In this document: positions 50,514 through 61,910 of the stretch, one piece after another
Numbering within the stretch: the stretch's first letter is position 1
Layout of the letters: each line of letters begins with the position of its first letter
Notes under the pieces: generated by a model
Told to the model about the DNA's origin: nothing
Databases searched by the model: none
The model's input: only the letters and a program-made list of their open reading frames with translations
Assembly (NCBI RefSeq): GCF_001411555.2
Contig: NC_049907.1
Location: 36,757,482 to 36,821,481 of the forward strand
Length of the DNA: 64,000 nt
Source: Juglans regia
Taxonomy: Eukaryota; Streptophyta; Magnoliopsida; Fagales; Juglandaceae
Direction of reading: 5' to 3'
Made by a program: the position numbers and the translations under genes

Positions 50514-51901
50514 TGATTACACCCAAAGAATAACACGGTAGTTGTAGTGCAGCTTTGGAGTGTCGATTCCACATAGAGACAAATTAAAAGAATAGTAGAA
50601 AGAACAAAGAACTAAAGTAAAATATTAAGTGATTAATGGAGGACAAATATTAATTTTAAATGTAAATTAAAGTGAAGCAAAGTGACTAACGAAAAAAGTA
50701 CTCGAGTTTGACAAATAGTAAAGCGTCGGGAATCCCTTACACAAATATGATATTTTAATTATTCTTAATTCATTGAATAACTCAATTGGGAACTCAATTT
50801 TCAAAATTCTCAATCGGAAGGTATAGATTTATAAACCAAGATTAAACCAAATGCAACCCTATGAAAAGTCATCCACCACTTTTAAAATACGTAAATTATT
50901 ATTACTATTGAGAAAATACAACGACGACAATATACTCAGGAAGCGATATTGCAGCAAAGAATTAAATCAATATAGATAAATAATTGATCCAAACATAATC
51001 AAAGAGCTAATCAATTCAATAGAAAAAGCATGACTGAATTCATAAACAGAATAAATTTTATGATTATTCGGAGAAAAAAACATCAACAATGAATTGAGAA
51101 TGATAAAACAAAAGAGTTTTAGTAATTGAAAATCAAATACATAAATCAAAAATAAATTAAAAATACCATCTAATGTGCAAGTTCATCTCTAGCCCTACTT
51201 GAGAATTTAGTTACCCATAAATATAATGAACAACAAAAATATTCAGAGAAAAATAGAGCAAACGACAGCCATGTAAATTAATTTCAGATCTTCCTCCTTC
51301 AAACTAAGTCGTCTCCCCTCTTCTGAACTCTCTAATTTCGTGCTAATCATGTGCTTAAATAGGGTAGGAAAGAAACCCTAATGTCTTCATATTCCCGCAC
51401 ACAAAATTGCCCAAATTTTAGGACTCAACTTGACAGACAAGTACGTGCTTCAAGATTTCTAATTTGGAAATCCTTATTAAAGACAACTTTGTAGCTCTTT
51501 AAGATAGCTTCCAAAACATCAATATTCGCATCAATCCGATATCTGAGCAGAAAGTTATGATTAAAATATTAAAGTGTATCCATTCTGTCTCCTAACGCAT
51601 TTTGGACTTTGATCCGAATTACTTTCAAACCCCATCATTATCCTTATTTGAAGAGTCCTATAATCGTTGAAAGTTTTTAGGTTGTTCCAACGTCTTACCC
51701 ACTTGAAAGTCCTTTGAATTTGAATAGGTTTGAACTTGTTCTTTTATAGACTCTAAAATTAAATATAAAAATCTGTTTAGGAGTATCCCAAAGTAAATAG
51801 AAACTCAATTCAAGAATACACATTAATTTCAATAATTTTAATTAACATTTTAACATAGTCCAATAATAGGGTATTTAGAGTGCACTTTCATACACTCATC
51901 A
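50514..51901 (-). repeat. Athila 3' LTR, full length (1388 bp)
   Basis: Bounded by TGATTAC (plus 50514) and CTCATCA (plus 51901). It is homologous along its outer parts to the other LTR, which lacks two internal blocks. Confidence 0.9.
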
Positions 51902-51913
51902 CACACCCCAACT
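51902..51913 (-). other. Athila polypurine tract
   Basis: Minus strand AGTTGGGGTGTG lies directly before TGATGAG, the classic Athila junction. Confidence 0.85.
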
Positions 51914-53400
51914 TGCTTATTGCTAGTCACTTGCAATTTCTATGCTAAAGAGATGAAATAGATGAGAATCACTAAAATAGGCCACAAATTCACATTTTTC
52001 AAATGCACATATAAAAAACAAACTAAAGAATCTAATAACCCATCAAGATCAATCCACTTATAGCAATTCACAGAGTGTGTGTGTTCTCCAAGCTATAACC
52101 ATCTTACCACTAACCTTGACACATGCAACATTTAGAACATCTCAAGCAAAATGTTCAATTCCATAACTCACGGGTATAATAGTGATGTATACACAATCAC
52201 ATAGAGATTTAGATAATTATGAACAAGCAACAAGTAAGCATTGATCTTATGATAGAAACACTAACAAATAAGAATTCAACCATTCTTTCCACATGCCTAC
52301 ATGAGATAAGAACAGTTAAAACAAAAGGTTGTAATGTGGCTTAGGTTAGGCTATATGACAAGTAAAGGAAAATGATTCAAAAACTTTCAAGTACACATCT
52401 AAGGTATCTTATTGAATATATCAATAAACCACATCTATCACTTGATATACTCTTAAACCTTTCAAATCATCGAATAATGCCTCTTTTTCTTCTTCCTTTT
52501 CTTTTTCCTTTTCTTTTTTTTCATCATTTTCTTTTTATAATTTGGTGATCAATTACATGTCACCCTGGTATTTTGTTATTTTTACCCAGCCTTAGTATTT
52601 TTGCCTTTGAAGCTCACTCACTTGAACACCTTGTAACTCATGTTCTTTCCTTTTCTCTCTCTTTTTTTTTTATTCCTCTCAAAAAGAAGAATTTCACATC
52701 TAGTACACATTTGGAAGTAACAAGGATAGGAAAATTTTTTCTATAAGCTATACTCCAATGTAGAGAGGCACGCATGTGGGCATATGAAAAGAAAATGTTA
52801 TATGTGTTTATTGGCTCAAAGTTGGCTACTAGGGGTCTACGATGGAAAGTGTTAGTTGAAAGGCTCAAACGTTGATCCTAAGTTGACATTCGTCATATCC
52901 CAAGTATATTCACCATCTTACCACAAATCATGTAATGATATTCTCAAAAGAAGTGTCTAATTCAACAGATCAATGAACACTTATCACATTTTATTGCATT
53001 TGTAAGCTCTCAGTCCTTTCCAAAACTCACATTAATACTTAAGCGAAAGAGTTCTCTAATTACATGTGTCAAACCACAATCTTACCATAAAACTTGGATG
53101 AGTACATTAAAGGTTCTGTGAATGCTTCAACAAAAAATGATTATGGTGGGTTTGGTGAATTCACGAAGATGACTATGAATGAGAATGAGTACGCATGTGA
53201 AAAGGATGCACGTGTGATGCAAAATTAAAAAACTTTGACACATGAAAATATGCCACAGAGTTCTAACAAGCATTTTAAATACTGAATTTACAACACCACC
53301 CTCCAACTTAAATGAAACATTGTCCTCAATGTTTAGGAATCAAATTTGAATGGGGAGTAACTAAAAAAGGTAGAATACACCTGATGAGTGATGTGGATAG
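51914..53400 (-). other. Athila 3' internal non-coding region
   Basis: No intact ORF and no recognisable envelope-like gene, which some Athila elements carry here. Contains a CTTTTT-rich stretch at 52485-52540 and repetitive AT-rich DNA. Probably untranslated. Confidence 0.5.
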
Positions 53401-53559
53401 CTCGCTAAGCACCAAAGATGGTAACCTGAATTGACAAAATGGAACTAACCTGCAAACAAAAACAAAGAAAACAACAGTAAACAAAAAGAAAAAGAAAGAA
53501 AATAAGAGAAAACAAAAATAAAACAAATAAAGAAAAATATACCTGCGTGGTGTGGCTAA

Positions 53560-54900
53560 GGTTGATAGACCGTATCCACAAGTGGAATCTCTTCCACTTC
53601 CGGAACTTGCCTATCAATTAATACTTTAAGACGTTGATCATTTATTTTAAAAATCCGATCATCCTTAGAATCTTCTATTTCTACCACCCCATTTGTAAAG
53701 ACATTATTCACTACAAAAGGCCGGTCCACCTAGACCTAAGTTTTCCTGAGTGCTTATGAAGTCTAGAATCATATAAGAACACTAGGTCATTAGGCTTAAA
53801 CATCTTCCTACCAATATTTTTATCATAAAATGTTTTCGTTTTATCCTTATAGATTTTAGAGTTCTCATAAGCATCATTTCTCAACTCTTCCAACTCGATC
53901 AACTGAAATTTCCTATGCTTACCAGCATTCAATTTCGAAGAAATACTAATAGGAAAAGTGTCACCTCGGCCGAGAAATGCATGCTTAAGACCTAAGGGCA
54001 GTGGCTTCAATTCCAATTTGGGACTATTCATGCATGAAGGAATCTGCTTTTCCTTTTTGTTAGACAACTCCTCTAATTTCGATTGTCAAATATGTGGCTC
54101 ATAATTCTGAGGTTCATAAAAAATAGCACAAACATCAACAACATCAGATGAATCATTCATAGTATCAAACTTATAATTAACAAGAAAATATTCAGGAGAA
54201 TCATAATCATGAGTTGTGTGAACTTCATTATCTATGAGTGTGTCAATCATGTATGTTTGGTGGCACTCATCATCCTCTTTGGACTGATTATTGATGTGTA
54301 AAATGTTGACCTCCATGGTCATGTTTCCAAAAGATAGTTTCATCAGCCTATTCCTGCAGTCTATAAGTGCATTAGTAGTAACAAGGAAATATCTACCTAA
54401 TATGAGAGGAATCTTAGAGTTAGAGTCAACAACCGACTAAGAATCCAAAATTAAAAAATCAACAGGGTGGTAAAACTTGTCAATTTAGATCAAAACATCA
54501 TCAACTATCCCTCTTGATTTTTTAACTGAACGGTCATCCAATTGAAGCACAACAGAAGTAGGCTTAATTTCACCCAAACCAAACTGCAAATAAATAGAAT
54601 AAGGCATCAAATTTACACTAGTTCCTAAATCTAGCAACGGTTGCCCAAACTCATGATTCCCAATATTACATGCAATGGTGAGACAACCAGGATCCTTGTA
54701 CTTAGAAGGAATTCGCTACTCAATTAGAGCACTAACTTGCTCTGTTAGAAATGTTGTCTTATTAACATGGTGCTTCATCTTAACAGTACACAAATATTTG
54801 AGAACTTTTGCATAAGTAGGAACTTGTTTAATAACATGCAAAAGAGAGAGATTGATCTATACTTGCCTGAGGTTTTCCAAGATTTCATTGTTAGAATCCA
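53560..54900 (-). pseudogene. Athila protease and integrase C-terminus joined by a large deletion
   Basis: Protease active-site region LLDLGTSVNLMPY at about 54640-54600 (D-L-G where D-S/T-G is usual). A variable linker follows (54343-54086), then KPLPLGLKHAFLG...DTFPISISSK, which normally leads into RT. At about 53935 this runs in frame straight into NAGKHRKFQLIELEELRNDA, the integrase C-terminal region, continuing NDLVFLYDSRLHKHSGKLRSRW and ending VPEVEEIPLVDTVYQP (about 53570). RT, RNase H and the integrase zinc/catalytic domains are missing. The open frame crosses the join (54067-53711). Confidence 0.85.
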
Positions 54901-54904
54901 AAGT

Positions 54905-56252
54905 TCACATACCAGATTTTAAAGCTTGAGGAAATGGTACCTTAACTGGGCTCTTGATTACCTCGATTTTTTTGGGCAACTCAGCATTATCCTTGCTTTG
55001 TTCATCTTCAACATCCTCTAGCTTATCAGTTGTTGGGATGTGTGAGGACTTACCACTTTGTGTCACAATGGCATTGACTTCCTTCAAATTTCCTTGAACC
55101 ATATGTTGACCTTGGGCTATGGATTGAGCTTGAGAAGGGAACTTGCCACGCTCATTCACACTCAAGGAGCTCATCAACTTGGATACTTGGCTCTTTGTCT
55201 CTTTATTTTCTTCAACAATCTGCATAATCAAAAATTCAAACTTTTAATTAGTTTTACCCTGTGCCTTAATAAAAGCATGCAAAGTGTCTTCTCAAGGACT
55301 CCTAGAAGATGAAGGTGCATGATATGGTGCAGAATATGATCTAGGGGGTTGTGCAGGCGGCTGGTTTTCAGACTTCCAGCTAAAATTGGGGTGATTGCGC
55401 CATCTCAAATTATAGGTATCAGAGAAAGGTGTAAAAGACTTATTGTACATACCTAAAGCATTACATTGTTCCTCATATATCCTTCTCATCTCAGCAAATG
55501 TGAGACACTTTTGGGCGAGGTGATCTACCTCGCCACACACAAAACATGGTCCAAAAGACTTTGCATGATTAGCCACCGTGTGTTGGCTTTAAGTCCTTAG
55601 TCTTTAACACTTCTGGCTCCCTAGTGAGCATCTCAACCTTTGCCTTTAGGTTATCCTCTTCCCTGAGATGGTAAATTCCACCACCATTACACATCATCTC
55701 CACAAATTGGTGCTCTCTAGGTGTAGGTCCCTTATAAAAATAGCTCACTAAGCGCTAATTTTCATACCCATGGTGAGGACACATATTCAACAACTCCTTA
55801 AATCTCTCCCAAGACTAATACAAAATCTCACTGTCCTTTTGTGCAAATGTGGATATTTACCTTTTAAAAGCATTGGTCTTATGTTGGGAAAAATATTTAT
55901 TAAAGAAGACCTGAGTCATCTCATTCCATGACCCAATAGATCGTGGTCTCAGTGAGTATAGCCAACTCTTAGCTCTATCCTTTAAAGAGAAATGAAAGAA
56001 CTTAAGTCACACAACGTCATCAGTTGCATTTTGACTATGAAAAGTTGCAACTATTTCATCAAACTCCCTAATGTGCACATATGAATTTTCATTTTCCAAG
56101 CCATGAAAAGTATGGAGTAACTGTATCATCCCTGTTTTAAAATCCATTTGGCGAGTATTAGCTGGAAACATTATGCATGATGGTGTGGCTGTGCGTGTAG
56201 GGTGGAGGTAATCATGAAGATTTCTAATGGGTTGATCCTCGTGTTCACTCAT
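54905..56252 (-). pseudogene. Athila gag, broken
   Basis: The start ATG is probably at 56252 (MSEHEDQPIRNLHDY...). Capsid-region blocks on the minus strand, with stops between, include FSLKDRAKSWLYSL and SWNEMTQVFFNKYFP. A CCHC knuckle CFVCGEVDHLAQKC lies at about 55545-55500, followed by a Pro/Ser-rich stretch. The last open part (55231-54905) is an acidic linker leading to protease. Confidence 0.82.
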
Positions 56253-56504
56253 TTCTTCGGGACTAGATGGATTGTTAAATAAAGGATTTAAAAATTTTGA
56301 TTCTGACTCTTTCACAGGCCTACAAGCAAATCTACCCAAGGTGTCTTTATATATGTGCATGCAAGGTAACAAAAGACTAAAAAAAAAAATAAAAATACTA
56401 TAAAAAGAAAGAAAAAAATAATGTAGCAAGCTAAAAGAGGGAACAAAGTTACTGCCTTTACAAGCTGCTGAAATAAAAACCTAGTTAGCAATTCTTCTAC
56501 CATC

Positions 56505-56522
56505 TCCCCGACAATTGCGCCA
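56505..56522 (-). other. Athila primer-binding site (tRNA-Asp type)
   Basis: TGGCGCAATTGTCGGGGA on the minus strand starts 5 bases inside the 5' LTR. It matches the usual Athila site TGGCGCCGTTGCCGGGGA at 15 of 18. Confidence 0.85.
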
Positions 56523-56527
56523 AAATT

Positions 56528-57337
56528 TGATTACGCCCAAAGAATAACTCGATAGTTGTAGTACAGCTTTAGGGTATCGATTCCATAGAGAGACAAATTA
56601 AAAGAATAGCAGAAAGAACAAATAACTAAAGAAAAATATTAAATGATTAATTGATGACAAAGATTAATTTTAAATGTAAATTAAAGTGAAGCAAAGTGAC
56701 TAATAAAAAAAGTACTCAAGTTTGACAAATAGTAAAGCATCGGGAATCCCTTGCACAAATTTGGTATTTTAATTATGAATAACTCAATTGGGAACTCAAT
56801 TCTCAAAATTCTCAATCGGAAGGTATAGATTTATAAATCAAGATTAAACCAAATATAATCCTATGAAAAATCATTCACCACTTTTAAAATACGTAAATTA
56901 TTATCACTATTGAGAAAATTCAACGACGACAATATACTCAGGAAGCGATATTGCAGCAAAGAATTAAATCAATATAGATAAATAATTGATCCAAATATAA
57001 TCAAAAAGCTAATCCATTCAATAGAAAAAGCATGACTGAATCCATAAACAGAATAAATTCTATGATTATTCGGAGAAAAAAATATCAACAATGAATTGAG
57101 AATGATAAAACAAAAGAATTTTAGTAATTGAAAATCAAACACATAAATCAAAAATCAAGTTCATCCCTAGCCCTACTTAAGAATTTAGTTACCCATAAAT
57201 ATAATGGACAACAAAAATCTCCAGAGAAAAATAGAGCAAACGACAACCATGGAAATTAATTTCATTCCCGCACACAAAATCATCTAAATTTTAGGACTCA
57301 ACTTGGATATTTAGAGTGCATTTTCGTACACTCATCA
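56528..57337 (-). repeat. Athila 5' LTR, internally deleted (810 bp)
   Basis: Ends match the other LTR. Compared with it, two blocks are missing: about 100 bp (equivalent to 51290-51388) and about 440 bp (equivalent to 51432-51869). Confidence 0.88.
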
Positions 57338-57750
57338 ATGCTCTAGAGGCAAGGGCCAAATGGCATGAGGAATACATGAAAGTTCACGCTGACACAGATG
57401 AACAATAGAGGAAGCTTAACAAAATGCTTCTTCATAAGGATAAACGACTGAAGGAAAAGACCCAGTTAGTGAAGACGGTGGAGTCTGACTTGGCACCTTC
57501 ATCCTCAACTGGCGTCGACGCGTGGCTTTAGGGATCGTGCTTTTGTTTATGGGTATGGGGCTGGCATGCTGCGACTTAGATCTCACTTGTTGGTCAATCC
57601 CCGTACTAACTTGAGGCATTTAGATTTGGGAATGTTTAAACTTGATGCTGCCTCGCGTCAGTTTATTGACGCCTTTGGTCAGGACATTATGCCCAATGCC
57701 TTTGACAGTCCTCATCCACCTTCACCTTTTGGTGGTCTTAGTACTTAGCC

Positions 57751-57980
57751 TTTTGTGAGTGTCTGTCTCCTCCTGTTATATTTGTAACAGCTTTTGTAAA
57801 CAATAAAACATTTTTGTACTTGCCTTTTGTACTTGTGTATGTTGGGAACACTTAGTCGATTTTGTCTTTTTGTCATGCTACACTTTGTGTCGCTTTTACG
57901 AGGCTTTTTCTTTCTACTTTGCGAGTAGCTTGTTTTTTAATTTTTGTCATTGTTGTCTTCCACGCCCTTTTCCTCTGAAC
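57751..57980. other. Tat-type element 3' untranslated spacer
   Basis: Lies between the convergent ends of the antisense ORF (plus) and the integrase (minus). Two AATAAAAC/TGTAAAC-type sequences at 57795-57811 could serve as the antisense transcript's polyadenylation signal. Confidence 0.4.
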
Positions 57981-58203
57981 ATCGAGTCTTTTTACTTGAC
58001 GTTGGTGTTTAAAGATCGCGTGGCCTGCTGACCTCCGCACCCTTATTACATGGCATCGCGTCTTTGTACTTGTCATTGGTGTTTAAGGGTTGCGTGGTCT
58101 GCTGATCTTCTTGCCCTTTTTACATGGCACCACGAGTCTTTGTACTCGTCATTGGTATTTAAGGGTCACATGGTCTACTGAATTTCACACCCTTTTTACT
58201 TGG
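57981..58203. repeat. Tandem repeat, period about 74 bp, three copies
   Basis: Units begin at 57981, 58055 and 58130 ('atcgagtcttt.tactt..cgttggtgtttaa.g.' then 'cgtggcctgctga' and 'cacccttttta'). 3' tandem repeats are known in Tat/Retand-type elements. Confidence 0.85.
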
Positions 58204-59500
58204 TAGTGAGGGTGAGTTGGCACTGACTCAAGAATTCAACAGTAGAGTTCTGACAAATCAAGAAATTAACATAATAAGGGATAAAATTTCTTCAAGTGTT
58301 TTGCATTCCGGGGGGTTGTAGCTTTTTTCCTTGGTTATCCTTCAAGCGGTACGACCCAGGCCTATGATTGGCCACTACCACATATAGTCCTTTCCATCGG
58401 GGTCAGAACTTGCCCTCTTCCTTGGTGGTGACCCTGCTTTCTCTCAGCACCAGATGTTCCATCTTGAATGTCCTGGGTCTTACTCTCCTGTTGTAATCAT
58501 GTTCTGCCTTTTTTTTTTGTCAACTGTCATCTTGAGTTCAGCCGCCTCTCTCTCTTTCTCTTCCTCTAGAAGGTCGATGTGCTTTTCCATAATTTCATCA
58601 TTTTTGGGCGCCAAAACATGGCGAGTTCGGTAACTTGGCAGACCAACTTCCACGGGGGGTACTACTTCACTCTTGTATGCCAAGGTGAATGGGGTTTGCC
58701 CTGTAGGGGTCTTCTTTGTGGTCCTATAGGCCCACAATACTCTTGGTAGTTCCTCTGCCCATTCCCCTTTTTTGCCTGCCAGTTTCTTCTTCAGAATTCT
58801 CACAATGTTTTGTTTGTAGCTTTTGCCTGTCCATTCACTCGCGGTAATGCTCTTAATCAAATTGTCGCACATTATCCGAAACTCTACTTTGCAGAATCTC
58901 GTACCGACAAATGAAATTCTAATGAATTTCTTCCAGAAGAACTTCGTCACAGCTTTGGTCATGATGGTCACTAGGGGTTCTGCTTCTGCCCACTTCATAA
59001 AGTATTCCACTGCTACGATCATAAACTTGACTCCACCTTTCTCGGGCGAAAAGGGCCAACTAGGTTGACCCCTACTGGGCGAATGGCCAGGAGGCGGTCA
59101 TAGAAGTTAGCTCCTCTGGGAGGGCATGTGATATTGGTGTGTACACCTGACATTTGACGCACATTTTTACAAATTCTTTGGCGTCCCTGAGTGCATTGGG
59201 CCAGTAGTATCCTGCCCTTACCACCTTCTTGCCACTGCCTTTCTCCTGGGTGGTTCCCGGATACCCCTTCATGTATTTTAGCTAAAACGTACTGTGCTTC
59301 TTGCAGTGAGATGCATCGTAGTAGAGGGGTGGAGAAGCCCCTCCTATAAAGGATCTCATCCACCTTTATGAATCTAGTTGCCCTTCTTCTTACCTTCCTT
59401 GTCTCATCTTTCCCCTTGGGGAGTTCACCCACATCTAAATACTTGATGATGTTGCCTGCCCACTCGGGTTCATTGTCGCTTATCATGTAGATTTCTGGTC
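58204..59500 (-). pseudogene. Tat-type integrase, broken
   Basis: Minus strand from about 59500: a linker, then a zinc-binding HHCC region split by a frame change (in the second frame, AGYYWPNALRDAKEFVKMCVKC at 59215-59150 carries the two Cys). The catalytic core follows from about 59080 (GVNLVGPF..., FMIVAVEYFMKWAEAEPL, then PRVLWAYRTTKKTPTGQTPF). The C-terminal RWKG/VVVANHRPGSYRL block and a tail end at about 58220 (FIPYYV). The second catalytic Asp region (NG/FCK..FRIMCDN) is altered. Several frame changes and stops. Confidence 0.85.
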
Positions 59501-59699
59501 CTATCGCGGAGCCTTCTAGTATCTTTCTCTTGATTTCCTAGGGGAGGGGGGAGTCATACATCCCCGAGGTTGTACGCGCCAACCTATCCACCACTGCATT
59601 ACTTTCTCTAAGCACTTGTGAAATGCTAAAATAAAAAAATTGATCGTGCGCCAGGGGACTCAACTTGGGTATTTATTCAGTTTTTGTCCCTTGGTGGCA

Positions 59700-59992
59700 T
59701 ATGTTCCTAACACCTTGTTAACTACTACCTATGAGTCTGACTTCACCTCTAACTCGGTCACACCTAGTGCTTCAGCCACTAAGAGCCCTGCTACTAGTGT
59801 CTCATATTCTGTTTCATTATTAGTGGTTTTGAACGTGAGCCTCGCCATGTAACGATGCTCCCGCCCTTCACCATTGACTATGTGGACTCTTATCCCTCCA
59901 CCAGCATGACAAGAAGAGCCATCCATAAAAAGGACCCAGGGTTTTCCTATTGGGGCGACGACCATTTCAAGCGGTATACCAGAATTCAACAA
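59700..59992 (-). pseudogene. Tat-type second (archaeal-like) RNase H domain
   Basis: WVLFMDGSSCHAGGGI, then TTNNETEYETLVAGL and ELEVKSDS give the D-E-D catalytic residues of an RNase HI fold. A duplicate, archaea-like RNase H after the retroviral one is reported for Tat elements. This domain is open for 87 codons and looks the best preserved. Confidence 0.8.
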
Positions 59993-59999
59993 TAAAGTC

Positions 60000-60861
60000 T
60001 GCCAACGCCTTCCTTTTCACGGCCTTCCTAGGCAAGTACTCAATGTCAAATTTACTGAGTTCAATTGACCACCTGACTAGCATCCCCTAGCTTTCTAGTC
60101 TCTTCAACACTTTTATCAATGGGTTTTCTGTGAGTACTTTGATTGAGTGTGCCTAGAAGTACTGGCGTAGCCTCCTGGCCACTACCACAAAGGCAAATGC
60201 CAACATCTCTATTCGGAATACCTGACTTTTGCTCCCCTTAGGGCGCGACTTGTGTAATACATAGGCAGTTGCGCTGCCCCTTCTTCCTTGAAAAAGACGA
60301 CTGAAATGGTGTGGGGGGATATTGCTTGGTACACATAGAGTGTGTCTTCTTCTATAGGCTGCCTCAGAAGTGGCGGATTGGTTAAACGCTACTTTAGCTT
60401 TTGGAAAGCTTCAACACACTCCTCACTCCATGGGTGTACCTTTCACAATACCCTAAAGAAAGGGATGCATCTATCCATGGATCTGGATACGAACTTGTTT
60501 AAAGCTGTTATTCTTCTCACTAGTCGTTGCATGTCATTTAGGGGCAGCTTCATGTTCATGATTGTTTCAATTTTTTTTTCTGGGGAGGTTTCAATTCCTC
60601 TTTCTGACATGATGAACCCTAGAAATTTACCCGACCCTACTACAAATGTGCACTTTGTTGGGTTCATCTTCATCTTGTACTACCGTAGTACTGTGAACGT
60701 TTCCCTTAGGTAGACTAGATGTTGGGCAGACTCTTTGCTTTTAACTAACAGGTCATCCACGTAAACTTCTATGGTTCGTCCTATTTAGTTCTTAAACATT
60801 CGGTTGATGGTTGCCCCTGCGTTCTTCAAGCCAAATCACATGACTTGGTAGCAATAAAACT
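60000..60861 (-). pseudogene. Tat-type RT (3' part) and first RNase H
   Basis: RT continues after the MITE: FGLKNAGA-like stretch, the catalytic YVDDLLVKS (YVDD at 60763-60752), then KMNPTKCTFVVGSGKFLGF. The retroviral-type RNase H is at 60300-60050 (ALRGAK..., ...LAFAFVVVARRLRQYF). Stops at about 60787, 60715 and others. Confidence 0.82.
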
Positions 60862-61436
60862 GGGGGTGAAAAAAAAACTGATGAACGGGTAAACCAGTCC
60901 GGGCCAAACTGGTGGGTTTGGTCATGTATCGGGTTCGGTCTGGTTCGGTACTAGTTCGATTTTTCTCGAAATTGGTCTGATTTTTCTTCTTCAAATACTG
61001 AACCGAACCGGTTCATACATATGTATATATATTAATTTTTTATATTTTATAAAAAAAAATTATATGATTTTTTATATTAAATATAATTTTTATATATAAT
61101 ATATATAATTATATATAAAATAATTTTGTATTATATGATAAACTAATAATTAATATATTATTAAATTTTAAATTCCTATATAAATAACTATATATTATCA
61201 CTAAAGTCTATTGTATTAGTAGTTATACTAATATTATATCATTATATATTATAATATACTATAATATATATGGAAAAAATGGGACCAAACTGGATCTAAA
61301 CCGATAAAACAGGAAGTACCAATTTAGGGGTGTAACTGGTGTGGTATCGATTTTTCAAATTTCAAAATTGGTATATACTGGTTCGATTATAAAATATGTA
61401 CAAAACCGGATCGAACTGAACCGGTTGCACCCCTAA
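60861..61436. mobile_element. hAT-like MITE(s) inserted in the Tat RT
   Basis: About 575 bp of AT-rich DNA with GGTTCGG/CCGGTTC motifs interrupts RT between the codons for GL and YCYQVM. A clear inverted-repeat pair lies at its right end (TTAGGGGTGTAACTGGT at about 61324 and ACCGGTTGCACCCCTAA ending about 61436, 15 of 17 matching). The left edge TGGGGGTG (60861) is a weaker match, so this may be two adjacent insertions. Target duplications are not resolved. Confidence 0.65.
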
Positions 61437-61910
61437 ATGCAACCCACAGTCTGTGATAAATGAGGTCTTTTCTTTGTCTTCTGAGTACATTTAGATTTGA
61501 TTATAGCTTGAATAGGCATCCATAAAGCTCAACATCTTGTGTCCTGCAATGGTGTCTACGATGACATCGATTTGTGGTAGGGGAAAACTATCTTTTGGGC
61601 AGCTTCATGTAGGTCGGTGAAGTCTACGCACATTAGCCACTTCCTGTTTGCCTTTTTTACCAGGACAACATTGGATAGCTATTCGAGATAATGGGCTTCC
61701 CTGATAAACCCTGCAACGAGCAGGCGTTCTACTTCCTCAGAGATGGCTTTGTATTTCTCTATGCCAAACAATCTTCTCTTTTGTCGCACCTTTTTGTGAT
61801 GGTGTCCACGCATAGTCAGTGTTCAATAATGTTGTAATCAATCCTAGGCATATATTCGTGACTCCAGGCGAATACATCCCGGTGCTCTACTAACAATTGT
61901 TGTAGGGCCT
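61437..61910 (-). pseudogene. Tat-type RT (5' part)
   Basis: Minus strand from about 61900: the RT palm start, a CVDFTDLHEAA-type block at about 61625 (with KANRKW upstream), then AFMDAYSSYNQI (catalytic Asp, about 61545) and TSFITDCGL before the MITE. Stops interrupt it. Confidence 0.75.

Larger units (their letters stand above)
50509..57342 (-). mobile_element. Athila-type Ty3/gypsy element, internally deleted, nested in the Tat antisense ORF
   Basis: The element is 50514-57337 on the minus strand with TGATGAG...GTAATCA LTRs. The primer site (tRNA-Asp type), gag, protease, a short integrase C-terminus and the polypurine tract are in order. Flanking 5-mers are ACACT (50509-50513) and ATGCT (57338-57342), each one transition from ACGCT. 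RT, RNase H and the integrase core are absent, so it is non-autonomous. The two halves of the host ORF's coiled coil join across it. Confidence 0.9.
48152..57750 (+). pseudogene. Antisense ORF of the Tat-type element, PF04195-like, split by the Athila insertion
   Basis: The path runs on the plus strand, opposite to gag-pol. From about 48200: TARDLKNLRNTYVIP..., then GLRFPFCHPVRYVLDLLRLA, the stretch AWRVILCSCIVFHLVWNPLG and RKFYLVLGASWEF, an order I recognise as the 'putative gypsy type transposon' domain (PF04195/Transposase_28). A long acidic, Pro/Ser-rich region follows (open 48887-49819). An apparent intron comes next (about 49904-50027, GT...AG, containing a (CT)n tract), then a coiled coil (50031-50510). 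After the Athila insertion it resumes at 57338 (LEARAKWHEEY...) and ends with a conserved tail FVYGYGAGMLRLRSHLL...GGLST and TAG at 57746-57748. In-frame stops are present. The function of this protein family is not known to me. Confidence 0.7.

Noticed and set aside
57566..57748. Short ORF starting MLRLRSHLLVNP that could look like an independent gene.
   Set aside because: It is the C-terminal end of the Tat antisense ORF after the Athila insertion.
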